Positions 1 through 10,608 of a stretch of 64,000 nucleotides of DNA are shown piece by piece. Source of the DNA: Exophiala sp. HKRS030 (Eukaryota > Ascomycota > Eurotiomycetes > Chaetothyriales > Herpotrichiellaceae); the NCBI GenBank assembly GCA_023897205.1, contig JAHWDD010000002.1, forward strand, positions 3,906,001-3,970,000, written 5' to 3'. The position numbers were made by a program, and so were the translations under genes. Each line of letters begins with the position of its first letter. The first letter of the stretch is position 1. The notes beneath the pieces are model-generated. The model searched no databases and was not told the origin of the DNA. It saw only the letters and a program-made list of their open reading frames with translations.

Positions 1-2183
1 GTCTGTTCCTCCGCAACACGACTTCGTTCTTGTGGCAATGCTGAAAATTCGTCCATTAGTTTATCCTTGAGTTTGTTGAGTCTCTCAACTTCGGCATCGT
101 CCCATCTGCGGGTGTTTTGTTCTCTGCCTCGACCGCCCGTCATGAGACCTCCCTTGTGAATTACACTGCCATCTAGGGTGACAGCTTTAGCATCGACGTG
201 GCGGGCGTAGCATAGCTCCTTGGCGATGTTCAGGTCATCACAAACGATAGCATTGCCGCAGGCGAAGGAAATGGCACGAGCGACCGACTGATCATAGTCG
301 ACTGTCTCGATAGCAGGTCGCATACCGCGATGCATACCTTTCAAGTTAGAGTTGAGCGCCTTGACCTGAATCGTGTCCAATGGAATAAACGTGGCTTGTC
401 CTGATCGATGATCCCGGAGGTACTCGATACATTGTTTCGCGGTGGCCTCAGTGTCAACCACAACGGCATCAAAATGTCGACCGAGAACAGTGCTGACAGC
501 CTCTTGGTACTTCTTCTGCTTTGGTTTACAGAGCTCGTGTACACGGCCTTTGACGCCAGGATATGTGCGCTTGAGCATGGCAATCGTCTCCTTCATTCGC
601 AACTCCTTTTCGCTTGTTCGGCGGCCGTCGTCAGCTTCGAGAAGCTTCCGAGCAACTTCTGCCAACTTTTCGTCAAGCTCCGTTCGAGTACGTGCAGCCT
701 GTAGTCGTCTTGAAGTCGCAGCGTGAAGTTCTTTCTTCTTTGCATCTATCTCAGATTGTGTGGATGCCACCACTTCTTTCACAGTGTCTCTGCGCTCACT
801 GAAGGCTTTGTATTCGTTGTCGAGAGACTGGAGTCGGTACTCGGTGCTGTTCACACTGTTCCTGAGGTTGTTGTACGTTGCTTCTATGGGAGCCCTTTCA
901 CTTTTGAGTCGCTCAACTCTGCTGAGATCGGCCGACGCACGCTTGTTGAGCTCCTCTCGAAGTCGCGTATATTGTTGAAGGTCGGCATCACTCAGCTGTC
1001 CACCTAGGCGACTTGCATTCTGCTCCCATTGTTTCTGCCACTGCGCTTGCGCCTTCTTGACCCTGGCTAGATCTTTCTCTAGTTGTGCGACCGTCTCTGC
1101 CTGCGCGTTCCGTTCTCTCTGGATAGAGTTGACACGATTGGCGTATTTCGTGAGTTGATTGTTCGATACCGAGATCTGCTCATCAATGGGCACAAGAGAT
1201 GAGCTTTTGTCCTCAATTTCCTTTTCCTTGGACTTGATCGCCTTCTCTACCTTGCCGACACTACGAGCCGCGTAGGCGTGATCTTTCTTTGCCGCCTCCA
1301 GCTTACGCTCATATTTTTCAATGCCTCGTCGAAAATCTTTCAGCTCGCTTTGGTGTTTCTGAATTTCGGCACTTGACTCTTCAATCTGCCGTTGAAGATG
1401 ATATAGTTTCCACAGGACGTGAGTCACAATTGCCTCATCACGCTCAGAAGCCTTTTTCTGAAAATTGTCTGCCTCTCTCTTCTGCTCTTGGTATTGCCTG
1501 ATCTCAGAGTTGATGCCACGACGACGGTTCAGTTGGAAGGCCTGTTGCTCCGCGGCTTCATCTAATTCGGCTTTGAGTTTATCATAGTCTGCTTTGTACT
1601 CAAGACTGCCGGACACTTGCTCGATTAATTTTGTCAGGTCTTGAGGTTTTTGAATCGCTATGGCTTCAACGTCACCCTGGAAGACTAAGAAGTTGCGCGC
1701 CTTGATCAGGATGTTCTCTTCTTCCAATGCCTCATTGTACTGTTGCGCTGTCACCACCTCGCCGTTCAGCCGGTACTCGGAGACTCCTTGATTGGTGATT
1801 GTACGTTTCCACTTTTGTTCGATACCAGCATCATCTTCATAGACAGCCATTACCCATGCGGCTTTGGGGTCATTGCGACCCTGAGTGCCATTTGCCTGGC
1901 TCGCATCCTCATCGTCATGCTCTTGGATACCATTTGCCTCTTGTTCGCCGTTTGCCGTAGATTTTTGCAGGACTCGGCCTCGGTAAACGAGTTCTCTCAG
2001 GTGGGTCGATCGCAAGTGGGAGGACTTTATACCGAGCACGAAAGATATCGCATCCATAGAGTTTGACTTTCCTGAACCGTTTGGGCCAATGATTGAGGTG
2101 AAGTATGCATCGCCAAAGAGGAGAACATGGTGGCCTTTATACGACTTGAAATTGAAAAGCTCCAGCCTCATTAGTTTGCCCAT
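1..2183 (-). CDS. SMC1: Cohesin subunit SMC1 (N-terminal part, cut by window edge)
   Basis: Structural-maintenance-of-chromosomes ATPase that pairs with SMC3 and the kleisin to form the nuclear cohesin ring. Read from the ATG at 2183 the frame is open and intron-free to base 1, about 727 residues, so the C-terminal coiled coil and ATPase lobe lie outside. Seen: start MGKLMRLELFNFKSYKGHH; Walker A GPNGSGKSN at about residues 33-41; LRELVYRGRVL soon after; then long coiled coil rich in E, K, Q and R; then the hinge at roughly 500-690, with VHELCKPKQKKYQEAVSTVL, a DAVVVDTEATAKQCIEYL helix and GGLMTGG near its end. The N-terminal block and the position of the hinge are those of SMC1 rather than SMC2, SMC3 or SMC4. 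The start is fixed by the conserved MGKL..LELFNFKSY block. Nothing is broken in the visible part. Confidence 0.96.
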   Translation of the reverse strand, partial: MGKLMRLELFNFKSYKGHHVLLFGDAYFTSIIGPNGSGKSNSMDAISFVLGIKSSHLRSTHLRELVYRGRVLQKSTANGEQEANGIQEHDDEDASQANGTQGRNDPKAAWVMAVYEDDAGIEQKWKRTITNQGVSEYRLNGEVVTAQQYNEALEEENILIKARNFLVFQGDVEAIAIQKPQDLTKLIEQVSGSLEYKADYDKLKAELDEAAEQQAFQLNRRRGINSEIRQYQEQKREADNFQKKASERDEAIVTHVLWKLYHLQRQIEESSAEIQKHQSELKDFRRGIEKYERKLEAAKKDHAYAARSVGKVEKAIKSKEKEIEDKSSSLVPIDEQISVSNNQLTKYANRVNSIQRERNAQAETVAQLEKDLARVKKAQAQWQKQWEQNASRLGGQLSDADLQQYTRLREELNKRASADLSRVERLKSERAPIEATYNNLRNSVNSTEYRLQSLDNEYKAFSERRDTVKEVVASTQSEIDAKKKELHAATSRRLQAARTRTELDEKLAEVARKLLEADDGRRTSEKELRMKETIAMLKRTYPGVKGRVHELCKPKQKKYQEAVSTVLGRHFDAVVVDTEATAKQCIEYLRDHRSGQATFIPLDTIQVKALNSNLKGMHRGMRPAIETVDYDQSVARAISFACGNAIVCDDLNIAKELCYARHVDAKAVTLDGSVIHKGGLMTGGRGREQNTRRWDDAEVERLNKLKDKLMDEFSALPQERSRVAEEQ

Positions 2184-2840
2184 GATGGCGTGAAGGGTGT
2201 CGGAGGATGCGGGAGAGGAAGGAAAGGGAATTGAGGCAGCCTTATGGCTTTTGCGCGAGCATCAACACGACCTTGTTCAAGCGATGGTACAATCTTGATG
2301 GTGTGTGCTGCTTGTTCTCGAGAAATGTCGACTCGTTCCTGTCTGGCCGCTGAATTGATTGATCGCAGACGCGGCGCGAAAGCGCGTTGTTGGGTCCTCG
2401 CCGCACTTTCCCCATTCGGTAAGTACAATTAACTATTCTAAGTACACCCCACCATACGATTACGAGCAGGACGAGGATAAGGTATATCATGATACAGAAA
2501 ATGTGATTCTGTACACCTATAGGTTCTGTTTTTTATGAAGGATGACCTCTTAGCGGAGGATTTCGAGTTTGAATCTTAGCGAACTTGTCTTACCCGCAAG
2601 CGCCTGAGGAATGTCACATCTAGCCTAGCATAGTCATCAATAGTCTGCTACCCACGCGCTGCTAGCGAGGCTGTCCTCCTCTTTCACTACTCTTGCGTGC
2701 GAATAACCATTCACTTGCTGGTCAGTGAGACCATTGATTTGCGTATTGAAACGCATTTGTGGTGTCACTCGTGAATCGTTTCCTCTCGAGTCAGGCAACG
2801 CATTCACCGCAAGGCTTTTTAATCGATGTTGGCACTCTAG
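2184..2840. other. Intergenic, upstream of SMC1
   Basis: Region upstream of SMC1 and of the putative plus-strand gene. Short frames here (for example minus 2242-2490) look like chance. No RNA gene or repeat recognised. Confidence 0.5.
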
Positions 2841-3275
2841 ATGCAGTCGAGTGCTGAGATAGGTTCATTCTTCTTCACCTATTTTGCTCTCCTGTTCGTT
2901 GTCTCAGGTACAGACCAATGTGTACGTGCAGAAATAGAGTGTTCCGAGCCATTCCGACTAACAATCTTCAATAGCGAGATACCCCGTTGGACATCCAGCT
3001 GGGTACCCTGTTCCCGAGGGACTATGGTGCCAACCGTGCTGGTCCGAGTTGTGAGTCTTCCGCATGGCTCAGGAGAAAAACGTATATGGTTGACGCATCA
3101 CAGTGCTTTCCGTGGATTTGACGGTCCTTCCTCTGCCCCTGACTCCATGCCGAATCCTTCCTCTTTACCTTGTAACTGGTGCCGGTCGAAGGCGTGCTCT
3201 CTCTGTGCCCGCGTGTGGCCTGGCGCTGGGTGTTTGGCAGTATGTGATAGTCACAGCCATACAGAAGAGTTCTAA
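2841..3275 (+). CDS. Putative small Cys-rich protein, three exons
   Basis: Not recognised. Three exons can be joined in frame: 2841-2907, 2975-3050 and 3104-3275, giving 104 residues. Intron 1 (2908-2974) starts GTACAG and has a GACTAAC branch site 14 bases before its AG; intron 2 (3051-3103) starts GTGAGT and ends TCACAG. The joined product has a hydrophobic N-terminus (FFFTYFALLFVV), then a Gly/Pro/Tyr stretch RYPVGHPAGYPVPEGLWCQP, then many cysteines (CNWC, CSLCARVWPGAGC). An alternative donor GTATGT at 3240 could splice out the last codons and extend the gene to about 3400. The well-formed introns favour a real gene, but the first exon may instead be the pyrimidine tract of a longer intron. 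The function and the start are both open. Confidence 0.38.
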   Translation: MQSSAEIGSFFFTYFALLFVVSGTDQCVRAEIECSEPFRLTIFNSEIPRWTSSWVPCSRGTMVPTVLVRVVSLPHGSGEKRIWLTHHSAFRGFDGPSSAPDSMPNPSSLPCNWCRSKACSLCARVWPGAGCLAVCDSHSHTEEF

Positions 3276-4328
3276 TAGTTAAGATAGGTCCCAATCAATC
3301 TACAGGCAGGTTGTCGGGCGTTACAGATTCTCATCATGAGGGCACTGATGGCGGCTAATTGTGTTGGATCGGCTGTACCGACTGATCAAGTGTAAAAGTC
3401 CTTCCCGATTAGGTGAATAGCATTGCTAACATCGAATAGCAACTGGCTCAAAGCCCAAGCAAGTGACCTTGAGCCTAGATTTCGAAAGGCCAATCGTGCT
3501 TGTCGCGTTGGCGGCACTACCAGTGTCTCCGACCTTGGGGAGGTCTGGCAGATGCCAGATGTACCAGAGGATATCTTTCCCCGGGATGTGACGAGCAGGA
3601 CGATTTTGGAATAGTTTGGATGAAATAGCCTGGAATGGCCATCAAGAAACAACAATAACACGAAATTGATGACACAGAGTTGTTACTCGATATGAATCCA
3701 TCGGTCAGGGAGTGCGAGTACGGTGATCAAGGAACTGAATGACATGAACCTCCTTGCGGAATTCATATTTGATCAGAACCAATTGCTGAAGACGACATCA
3801 TGTTGTTGGTATGCCACGCACGTACTGGAACGGAAGTTGGTCTCACTGCATCCCTTGACCAGAAATACTTGACAGCAAAAACAAAGTAACGACGAAGCTT
3901 CTGGGGAGGGAAATAAAGTATTGATAGTCTAGTCCCTGATAGGAATAGTCTATTGCTGACTCATATGACGTTGTGGACAGTTTTCTCCTGTCTTGTAGCG
4001 TGTCCGGTCATTTCATTTTGTCCAGTGGCTTTGCTCGTTGATGGCACGCTCTGCCTCGAATGCCCTGTCAACGTGTATCGCTTCTTATCGTAGAACGAAC
4101 ACGAGAATGTGATTGCGTGCAGCAAGCATGAACCCGAGTGTCATCTGCACGCGCCAGAAATTATCCCACTTCGTCTACGAGCACGAGGGCTTTTGATCCG
4201 AGTTGAATCCGCCGATTCCGCGTTACAGGCTTCGCCTAATCAAAGAACCACAAATACTCGAACACACGACTTTGCACGAAAGCATTCGCCTCCCGGTCTC
4301 CCATACCAACCTGACCGAGTTGTTAAAA
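3276..4328. other. Intergenic, 5' region of GPC1
   Basis: No confident gene. A possible intron end (GCTAAC then AATAG, 3424-3440) followed by a short open stretch to about 3610 could be a last exon of the gene at 2.8 kb, but I cannot join it convincingly. 4109-4328 is probably the GPC1 5' leader; it has an ATG at 4203 in frame with GPC1, whose coding would extend the protein by 42 residues. Confidence 0.4.
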
Positions 4329-5939
4329 ATGTCAGATCCTATACAAATACCGCGGGCGCAAGACCACGAGGCCTACGGAGACGAAGCCGCAGCTGCAGAT
4401 CTCCCCAGCAGTTTAGGATCTACCCACGATGGAAGCGAAGCCCTCACACCCGGTTGGCAATCGTCCTCACCGGGCAGTCCATATCTCTTGTCGAGAAACT
4501 CATCATATATCGGAAGTCAATCTCACCAGGAGGATTGGGAGATACCGTTGGACAAGATCACGTTTTTCGACATCTTCGACAACCTAGCCTTGCCCTCGAA
4601 GCTGGAAAAGTGGCAGGCAACACTATCGGCACAAAAAGAGAAGATAGCAAAGCAACAAGAGCGGATTCGGACGTCAGGGAACAATGCCAAAGATAGAGCC
4701 GTGGCTGAGTGGCGCAAGCGCGTGCCCACCGCCGACGAACAGCTCGCCAAGTACCGGAGACGCATGAAGAGATCGGTCGACGAGCTCAACAAGAGATGGA
4801 ACGACACGGTCACCGTGTCCGTACGAGAAAAGGTATCTTTCATTTCCGCCGTCCTCAACGTCTTCATCAGCGGGTACCTGATCGGGGCCGTGCCCGAATA
4901 CTTCTACTACTGGTTCACGATACAACTGTTATACTTTATGCCCATCAGGCTCATCACCTACCGCCAAAAGGGCTACCACTACTTCCTCGCAGACCTGTGC
5001 TACTTTGTCAACTTTCTCCTGCTGCTCGCGGTCTGGGGCTTCCCTCGATCGAAACGCCTCCTCATCAGCACCTACTGTCTGGCTTATGGAAACAACGCCG
5101 TGGCCATTGTCATGTGGCGCAACTCTCTCGTCTTCCACTCGCTGGACAAGGTGACCAGTCTCTTCATCCACGTCATGCCCCCAGTCGCCCTGCACTGCAT
5201 GGTCCATCTGACGCCGGATGAGTTTTTGCGCCACCGCTTTCCGGCCGTGTACACCATCAAATCCAGCCTGCCGGGCTCAAAGGACCACTACAACCTATGG
5301 GCAATGTTGGGCTGGGCCTCGCTGCCCTACGCGGTGTGGCAACTCTCGTACCACTTCCTGATCACTGTCCGGAGACGCGAAAAGATCGCCGCCGGCCGCC
5401 CGACCTCCTTCACCTGGCTGCGCAAATCATACGCGACGACGTGGATCGGCAAAGTCGTCATCTCGCTCCCAAGCGCGCTGCAAGAACCGGCGTTCATGCT
5501 CATCCAGTACAGCTATGCCTTGCTCACCATCGTCCCCTGCCCAATATGGTTCTGGTACAGGTGGGCCAGTGCGGCTTTTCTCCTGTTCGTGTTCAGCTGG
5601 AGCGTCTGGAACGGCGCAAACTACTACATGGACGTCTTTGGCAAGAGGTTCCAGAAGGAACTGGAGCAGATGAAGCGCGACGTCGCCAAGTGGCAAAACA
5701 GTCCAGGTGCCACGCTCAGTCCTCCCAGTGGACCCGTGGACGCGGATGTGTCGAGCGTCGACGGCGGCGCCAGGGGCGGCGGCGGGAATGACCCAAACAA
5801 GCGAAGGAGTATCGACCAGATCCCTCTGCTGGACGAGACCCATCAAAATGGCAAAGTGGATTCTGGTGCACGATCCACAGGTACAGATTTACTCAATGAT
5901 TCGAATTCGAGTGTGTTTGACAGGAAATCTGCGTCGTGA
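4329..5939 (+). CDS. GPC1: Glycerophosphocholine acyltransferase 1 (GPC1, DUF2838 family)
   Basis: Integral ER membrane enzyme that acylates glycerophosphocholine with acyl-CoA to give lyso-phosphatidylcholine, part of PC remodelling. Single exon, 536 residues. Disordered Ser/Asp/Pro N-terminus, then a basic coiled region, then the diagnostic core from about residue 165: RWNDTVTVSVREKVSF, followed by alternating hydrophobic helices with PEYFYYWFTIQLLYF, PIRLITYRQKGYHYFL, DLCYFVNFLLLL and YGNNAVAIVMWRNSLVFHS, and later HYNLWAMLGWASLPYAVWQ. About eight membrane segments are visible. The C-terminus is a hydrophilic tail. I chose the ATG at 4329 (context AAAAATGTC) over 4203 because the extra 42 residues have no family character. 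Length fits fungal Gpc1. It lies alone between unrelated genes. Confidence 0.92.
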   Translation: MSDPIQIPRAQDHEAYGDEAAAADLPSSLGSTHDGSEALTPGWQSSSPGSPYLLSRNSSYIGSQSHQEDWEIPLDKITFFDIFDNLALPSKLEKWQATLSAQKEKIAKQQERIRTSGNNAKDRAVAEWRKRVPTADEQLAKYRRRMKRSVDELNKRWNDTVTVSVREKVSFISAVLNVFISGYLIGAVPEYFYYWFTIQLLYFMPIRLITYRQKGYHYFLADLCYFVNFLLLLAVWGFPRSKRLLISTYCLAYGNNAVAIVMWRNSLVFHSLDKVTSLFIHVMPPVALHCMVHLTPDEFLRHRFPAVYTIKSSLPGSKDHYNLWAMLGWASLPYAVWQLSYHFLITVRRREKIAAGRPTSFTWLRKSYATTWIGKVVISLPSALQEPAFMLIQYSYALLTIVPCPIWFWYRWASAAFLLFVFSWSVWNGANYYMDVFGKRFQKELEQMKRDVAKWQNSPGATLSPPSGPVDADVSSVDGGARGGGGNDPNKRRSIDQIPLLDETHQNGKVDSGARSTGTDLLNDSNSSVFDRKSAS

Positions 5940-6499
5940 GTGCATCGCGAGGTCGTTGGTTGCTTTTCAAGAAAGGGATCTCTTGTTGGCTGGTGGGTGG
6001 GTGGATGGGAGGAATGGTATGCGAACAGTAATCCGACGAGAGAGAGCAAAAGGCGTGCTTCAAATCCTCTTTTTCTCGCTTACTTGCTGGCTCGCTTCAT
6101 TGCTTGTTTGGTTTTCAGCATTTCCGACGGTCATTTTTTGCTGTGCTAGGCGTTGTTCGGGAGTGCAACGACACGAGATTGATACCCCCCTGGGCCATGG
6201 GTTGTGCTGTATATGTGGATTGGTTTTTTTCAATACCTGTATCATGGTCGAATGAACTACACTATACCTGATCTTTTGCTTGTTGGCCTGTTCATCGCTC
6301 TGTCACTTCGATGGTCTAACCAATCCTCCCTCTAACACTGTTGATTGTGACTTCATAGGTAAGATTTGGTCTCGGAATTGAAAAAATCCTAAACAAAAGT
6401 ACTTGAGTGAGCCATCTCACTAAGATACACTCTCGACCACCTGGCACCGTCCTTGGGCCAGCAGCCATTGTACTCCGTGGTAGTCCTAGTATTTGCTGG
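5940..6499. other. Convergent 3' region of GPC1 and the 6.5-8.5 kb gene
   Basis: Presumed 3' UTRs of two convergent genes. T-rich stretches; no gene or repeat seen. Confidence 0.5.
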
Positions 6500-8523
6500 T
6501 CAATCCGATTCCAAATTGCCCTCACAGACGACATCCGTCCACAAATCTCTCCCGACGCCCTCGCACTCTGGGCCATCGAACCACAAGAATTTCGTTATGA
6601 TTCTCCTCACCTCGTCCCACGCATCTTTTTCGTCGCAATAGCAGCACGACGCCGACATGGGACTCCTCTGACGTACCAACAAATCCACAAACCACTGCCT
6701 CGCAGTATCATCTTCTTCGGCCACCACCCCACCGATCACTGCCGACCAGAGCAACAAGTCCGAGTAGTTGGCTTGGTCACTCCACAAGCCAAGTCCCATG
6801 CACCCCTTCAGGGCGGTCATGATCTGCTTGGCCAGAGCGCCGTGCACGCCCGCCACGGTCGGCATGGGAAAGAGCACGAGCAGCGTGTAAGCAAGCGTCG
6901 AGGACCTGACGACTTGATATAGAGCTTGTAGGTGCGCAATTTCCGCGACCGAAGACGTTTGGAATTCAGGTGTCTTGCATGTGCAAGTATCATAACTCGC
7001 GGCCGCAGCTAAATCTCCAGACGTCAACGTCGGGTTCAGACTCAATAGATCATGAGTCACGCTATTTCGAGCCCAGAGAATCTGAACCAGTGACGGCGCA
7101 CCGGGCTGTTGGGAGAGATACATATCATATCCGAGTGTGATGGTGCGAATGTTGACTATGGTGTCGAAGAGGAGAGTGGTTGTGAGTGCCTTGGGAAGGA
7201 CGTCAAACCCTGTAGTCATGTCCGCGAAGATGACAGGCAAGTTCGGTGGCGCGTCAGGCCATGTTGATAGGACGAGGCTCGTCGGGGCAAGGAGCGGCCA
7301 TGCCGGTTTCGTCAGATTGAGCCAGGACATGAATATGTCGGCCCTGTAGGATGATTCCATTAGCTGCAGCTTTCAAAATGGATTCATTAAGATTTCTGCG
7401 TTGTAGACCTCGGTCCATAAAAGGGAAAGGAGATAACAGTAGAAGAGACAAGGCCAACACAACGTACAGTCCAAGTACATTGGCAATACCAGGTAGTTTG
7501 ACCTTATGCAGACCACCTTTTCTCGCCACGAGCAGACGAATGGCTTTCATGTGTGTATCCTCCCAGCGTAAGCTACCGTAGTATTGTGTCTGCGCCGTAG
7601 CGAGTGGAGACCTAGCCAGCTCTCTGACGGGAACAGCAGTTTGATCACCACTCGAGGCGTGAGCGGCGAGAAGACTGATGCAGAAGAGTAGAGCATCCGC
7701 TGGGTCACCCGAGAGGGTTTGTAACTCATGGTTGAGCTCCTTGATAGCCTGGATTGCGTATTGGAAACGGAGTATCTTGATCTTGTGAGAAGTCTCACTA
7801 GAGAATGACTTGTGTGTTGCCCCAGCTAGCGCGATGGTGTAGAATGAAGCTGGAGAGTGCAACGAACAGCTGACGACGACATCGCGCAGGTTTGCAAGCG
7901 CCGAGACGGTGCTAGAAGGTGCCTTGCTGCTTACTCCCTCTAAGGATAATACTGTGTGCTCGTTTGAGATGACCGGTGGGTAATGCAGAAGACAGAGGGT
8001 TATACCGGACTGAAGGATCGATACACCTAGACAGAAATAGATAGTCAGCTTAGATGGAACGTTTGGTCATTTGGGACATTGCTTGCAATACGAGCCTTGC
8101 TCTGCGGCAACGGCATGGTGAATAAGGTCAAGGTCAAGGATACATACCATAATCAAGCATTTCCAGAACGTAAGAAGGCACGTTATTTGGCACGACTATG
8201 TTGAAAGGATCCAGCTGACCAGCTCCAGGATCTATGACTTTGAGGTTGTTGGCCTGGGTATCATCGTCCTTTGCCTCTTGAACGCTTTCCTTCTTTGGAC
8301 GTGCAAATGTCGGCGTTCGATCTTTGGTTACTTGGGTCTTCTTACGCGGGTGGCGTTTACCTTGAGTACTTGAATCCCCCTGTTGTCGCATCATTTTGGC
8401 TTTCCTATGGTATTCTCTTGCTGCATGCTTTTGTGGCGAGATATCGTCATCAGCCTTCTTCGACTTTGCTTGCCGATACGGCACGAACATAATGTTCGTC
8501 GTCTGCTTGCTTCCAGGAGCCAT
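6500..8523 (-). CDS. Fungal-specific transcription-factor-like protein (Fungal_trans_2 type)
   Basis: Three exons: 8523-8148, 8026-7468 and 7343-6500, 592 residues. Introns 8027-8147 (GTATGT...CTAG) and 7344-7467 (GTACGT...GCTAATG...CTACAG) both restore the frame. N-terminus has the short block TNIMFVPYRQAKSKKADDD followed by HAAREYHRKAKMMR, a pattern common in fungal regulator-like proteins that lack a recognisable DNA-binding domain. The rest is an alpha-helical domain with NVLGLADIFMSWLNLTKP across the second splice and a late WSAVIGGVVAEEDD-type helix, as in Fungal_trans_2. No Zn2Cys6 cluster is visible, so direct DNA binding is unproven. Likely nuclear; targets unknown. The correct splice across 7344 is supported by the conserved ADI..SWL..T.P motif that appears only after joining. 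Confidence 0.72.
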
Positions 8524-9029
8524 GATATCGTTCTGTGTTTTGTGCTACAACCTGTGTATAGAAGACTTTCAGGATAGTCCAGAGTGAGAAGAGTCGGGGC
8601 TGGACATGGCCTGGCTCTTGGCCTGGGCAGCATAAAAGAAAATCTCACGGCCATTGAGCCATATTGGCGACTTGTTTCAAGCAAACATTTGAAAGAGCAC
8701 CAGGGCTCAGCAGCAAACACTATTCGTGTGGATAGTTCAAAGCCGCTGTGGCCCGAAAAGGGAAGTCGTCTCAGCTGGACTTGGGCGACGCCATCACGCT
8801 AGCCAGGGGATGGCCTAGAGTCATTGGACAGAAGATGTTGAAAACCTTCCACATCAAAAGGCAGCGGAAAGTTCATTTGAAGGTTCTTTACCGAAGTTGG
8901 CTAGACATATGCATCCACGGCACAACTCAACATTGGGCGTCGATAGGTATTGATTTCCAGGTCAACATATTCAAACGGCTCCCACGCTTCTGTATCTCGG
9001 TTCTAGCTTAGCGGCAGAACCTAAGCATT
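8524..9029. other. Intergenic
   Basis: Lies between two minus-strand genes. No supported gene, RNA or repeat. Confidence 0.5.
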
Positions 9030-9884
9030 CTATAGGCATTCACAGCCGTCAGTCCTGATGGTATTTGATATCATTGCCGGCATAAGACGCTCTCCGACTG
9101 CTCCAAATGTCCATGTGGTAAACATGGCTTCAGGTGCCGGACGCCATCCCTTCTCGGCTCGGAAGATCTCTAAGATCGCTCGTGGTGGGGGATTGGACCT
9201 TGCTTGGCCCGAGTTGTTTGGCAAGCCAGACATATCCTCCCCTCCATCAGTGTGGTTTAGAGAAATGGAGTCATCGTTGTGCGCAAAAGGACCTTGGTAC
9301 CCATCGTGATACGCCGCTGACACGGACAACTCTGGATCCACCAGCGAGAGGTCATGGAAAGGCAGGTAGTTGTGCATTATCTCGTGGTCTCTGCATCGAG
9401 ATGAGTAGTCGGTGTTTGCGGCGAAGCCATAAGCACTCTCTTCACACGAAAATTCATCTTCGCGGGCGGCTGGTACGGTGAACTTAGGTGTTGATTGCCG
9501 AAGTCCTTGAGTATTTGATACTGGATTCCAATTTTCAGGGATCGTACTCCTATTGCATGAGGGGATCGAGAAATCCACAGCATCTTCCTCCCAGACAAAT
9601 TGGTCAAGGATGGGGTTACTTGCTTTGAGCCAATTCTAGCCCATCAGTCAAAGACGGAAACAGATAAACGATTAAAGAGTTCTTACAACTCTGGTCATGA
9701 CTGCAACTGACATCGGTGGCACCATCTCCAGAGGAACAGGCTCATCATCACCATAGCGAGACCCCTTCGACCTCTCGTCCTCATCTCGTGTCAAGAATCT
9801 CGAGGAAGGAGTTGCGGTCTCTGGATGCGACGAGAGATCAGCCATATCGATTTCACGGCTGATTTGGTCATCGGGGTGAGGCAT
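9030..9884 (-). CDS. Hypothetical protein, two exons
   Basis: Not recognised. Exons 9884-9687 and 9635-9030 join in phase 0 across a 51-bp intron (GTAAGA at 9686; ends GGGCTAG at 9636), giving 267 residues. The first exon is acidic and Ser/Pro-rich with a hydrophobic VPPMSVAVMTRVV at its end; the second starts NWLKASNPILDQFVWEEDAV. The middle is polar and probably disordered; the last 50 residues (ILEIFRAEKGWRPAPEAMFT, then TWTFGAVGERLMPAMIS) look folded. No Zn cluster or catalytic motif seen. It lies 506 bp upstream of the Fungal_trans_2-type gene on the same strand and could be a partly decayed regulator. A further 5' exon is possible. Confidence 0.5.
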
Positions 9885-10608
9885 GGTTGGAAACTCGAGG
9901 CTTACTCCAAAGAGCTACTCGTTGCGATATGCATAAAGTTAGACAGGTTTAGGCGGTGGAACAAAGAAAGGGCGAGTATATAGTTGCTTTCGAGACCTCG
10001 CTGTAAGCACAAACTGAGAGTTTGGTGACAATCGTAGCATCACGCATCGTTTGAACGCGGATAAATCGGTCATGACATGCATTGCTTGAGCCGTTTGAGA
10101 AGCACCGGGGAGAGTAAAAACTGGCGGTGAAAAGGAAGTGAACGACCGTAAAAGGCCGGCATTCGGGGAAAGAGCGTTATTGATAAAGGTGAAGATGAAT
10201 TGGGAATTCAGTAAATTCACGATCAACCGCGTAGTTGACGCTGCATCCATGTGCTTGGGGGCGTTTCTTGACAGGCAATCGCATGATGGCTGATGCCCAG
10301 ATGTCGAAATATCGTCTGCAGATGCTCCACGAACGCCCTGTTGGATGATTGTGTGAGGAGTTGCACAAACGAAGGGGCAGCCAAACATCATCAGCGTTGG
10401 ACGTAGTTTTGTATCGACGAATGTTTTGAAATCGACTGTTTTTCTTGATGATGACCGGTGACCAAATGTATCATGGATCTACAAAAGAACTGAGGGAAAC
10501 GCTTTTTGAAGCCACTGGAGTGTCCAAGGCTGGAAGCTGACATAAACGAGGCTGTGACATGCGCGCGTTCTCGGGCGGAATACGGAGTAGCTTTGATCCG
10601 CATTCAAG
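9885..10608. other. Divergent intergenic region
   Basis: Between the unknown minus gene and the ICMT-family gene. A 150-codon open frame on the minus strand (9939-10391) has no family character and I do not call it. One TACGGAGTA motif at 10581-10589, 20 bp before the ICMT-family ATG. Confidence 0.45.

Noticed and set aside
4109..5846. Overlapping frames of 100-195 codons on both strands in GPC1
   Set aside because: Shadows of the GC-rich GPC1 coding frame; their products are low-complexity and Arg/His-rich.
9939..10391. 150-codon minus-strand frame upstream of the 9-kb gene
   Set aside because: No domain or signal, and no splice joins it to the neighbour in a way I could support.
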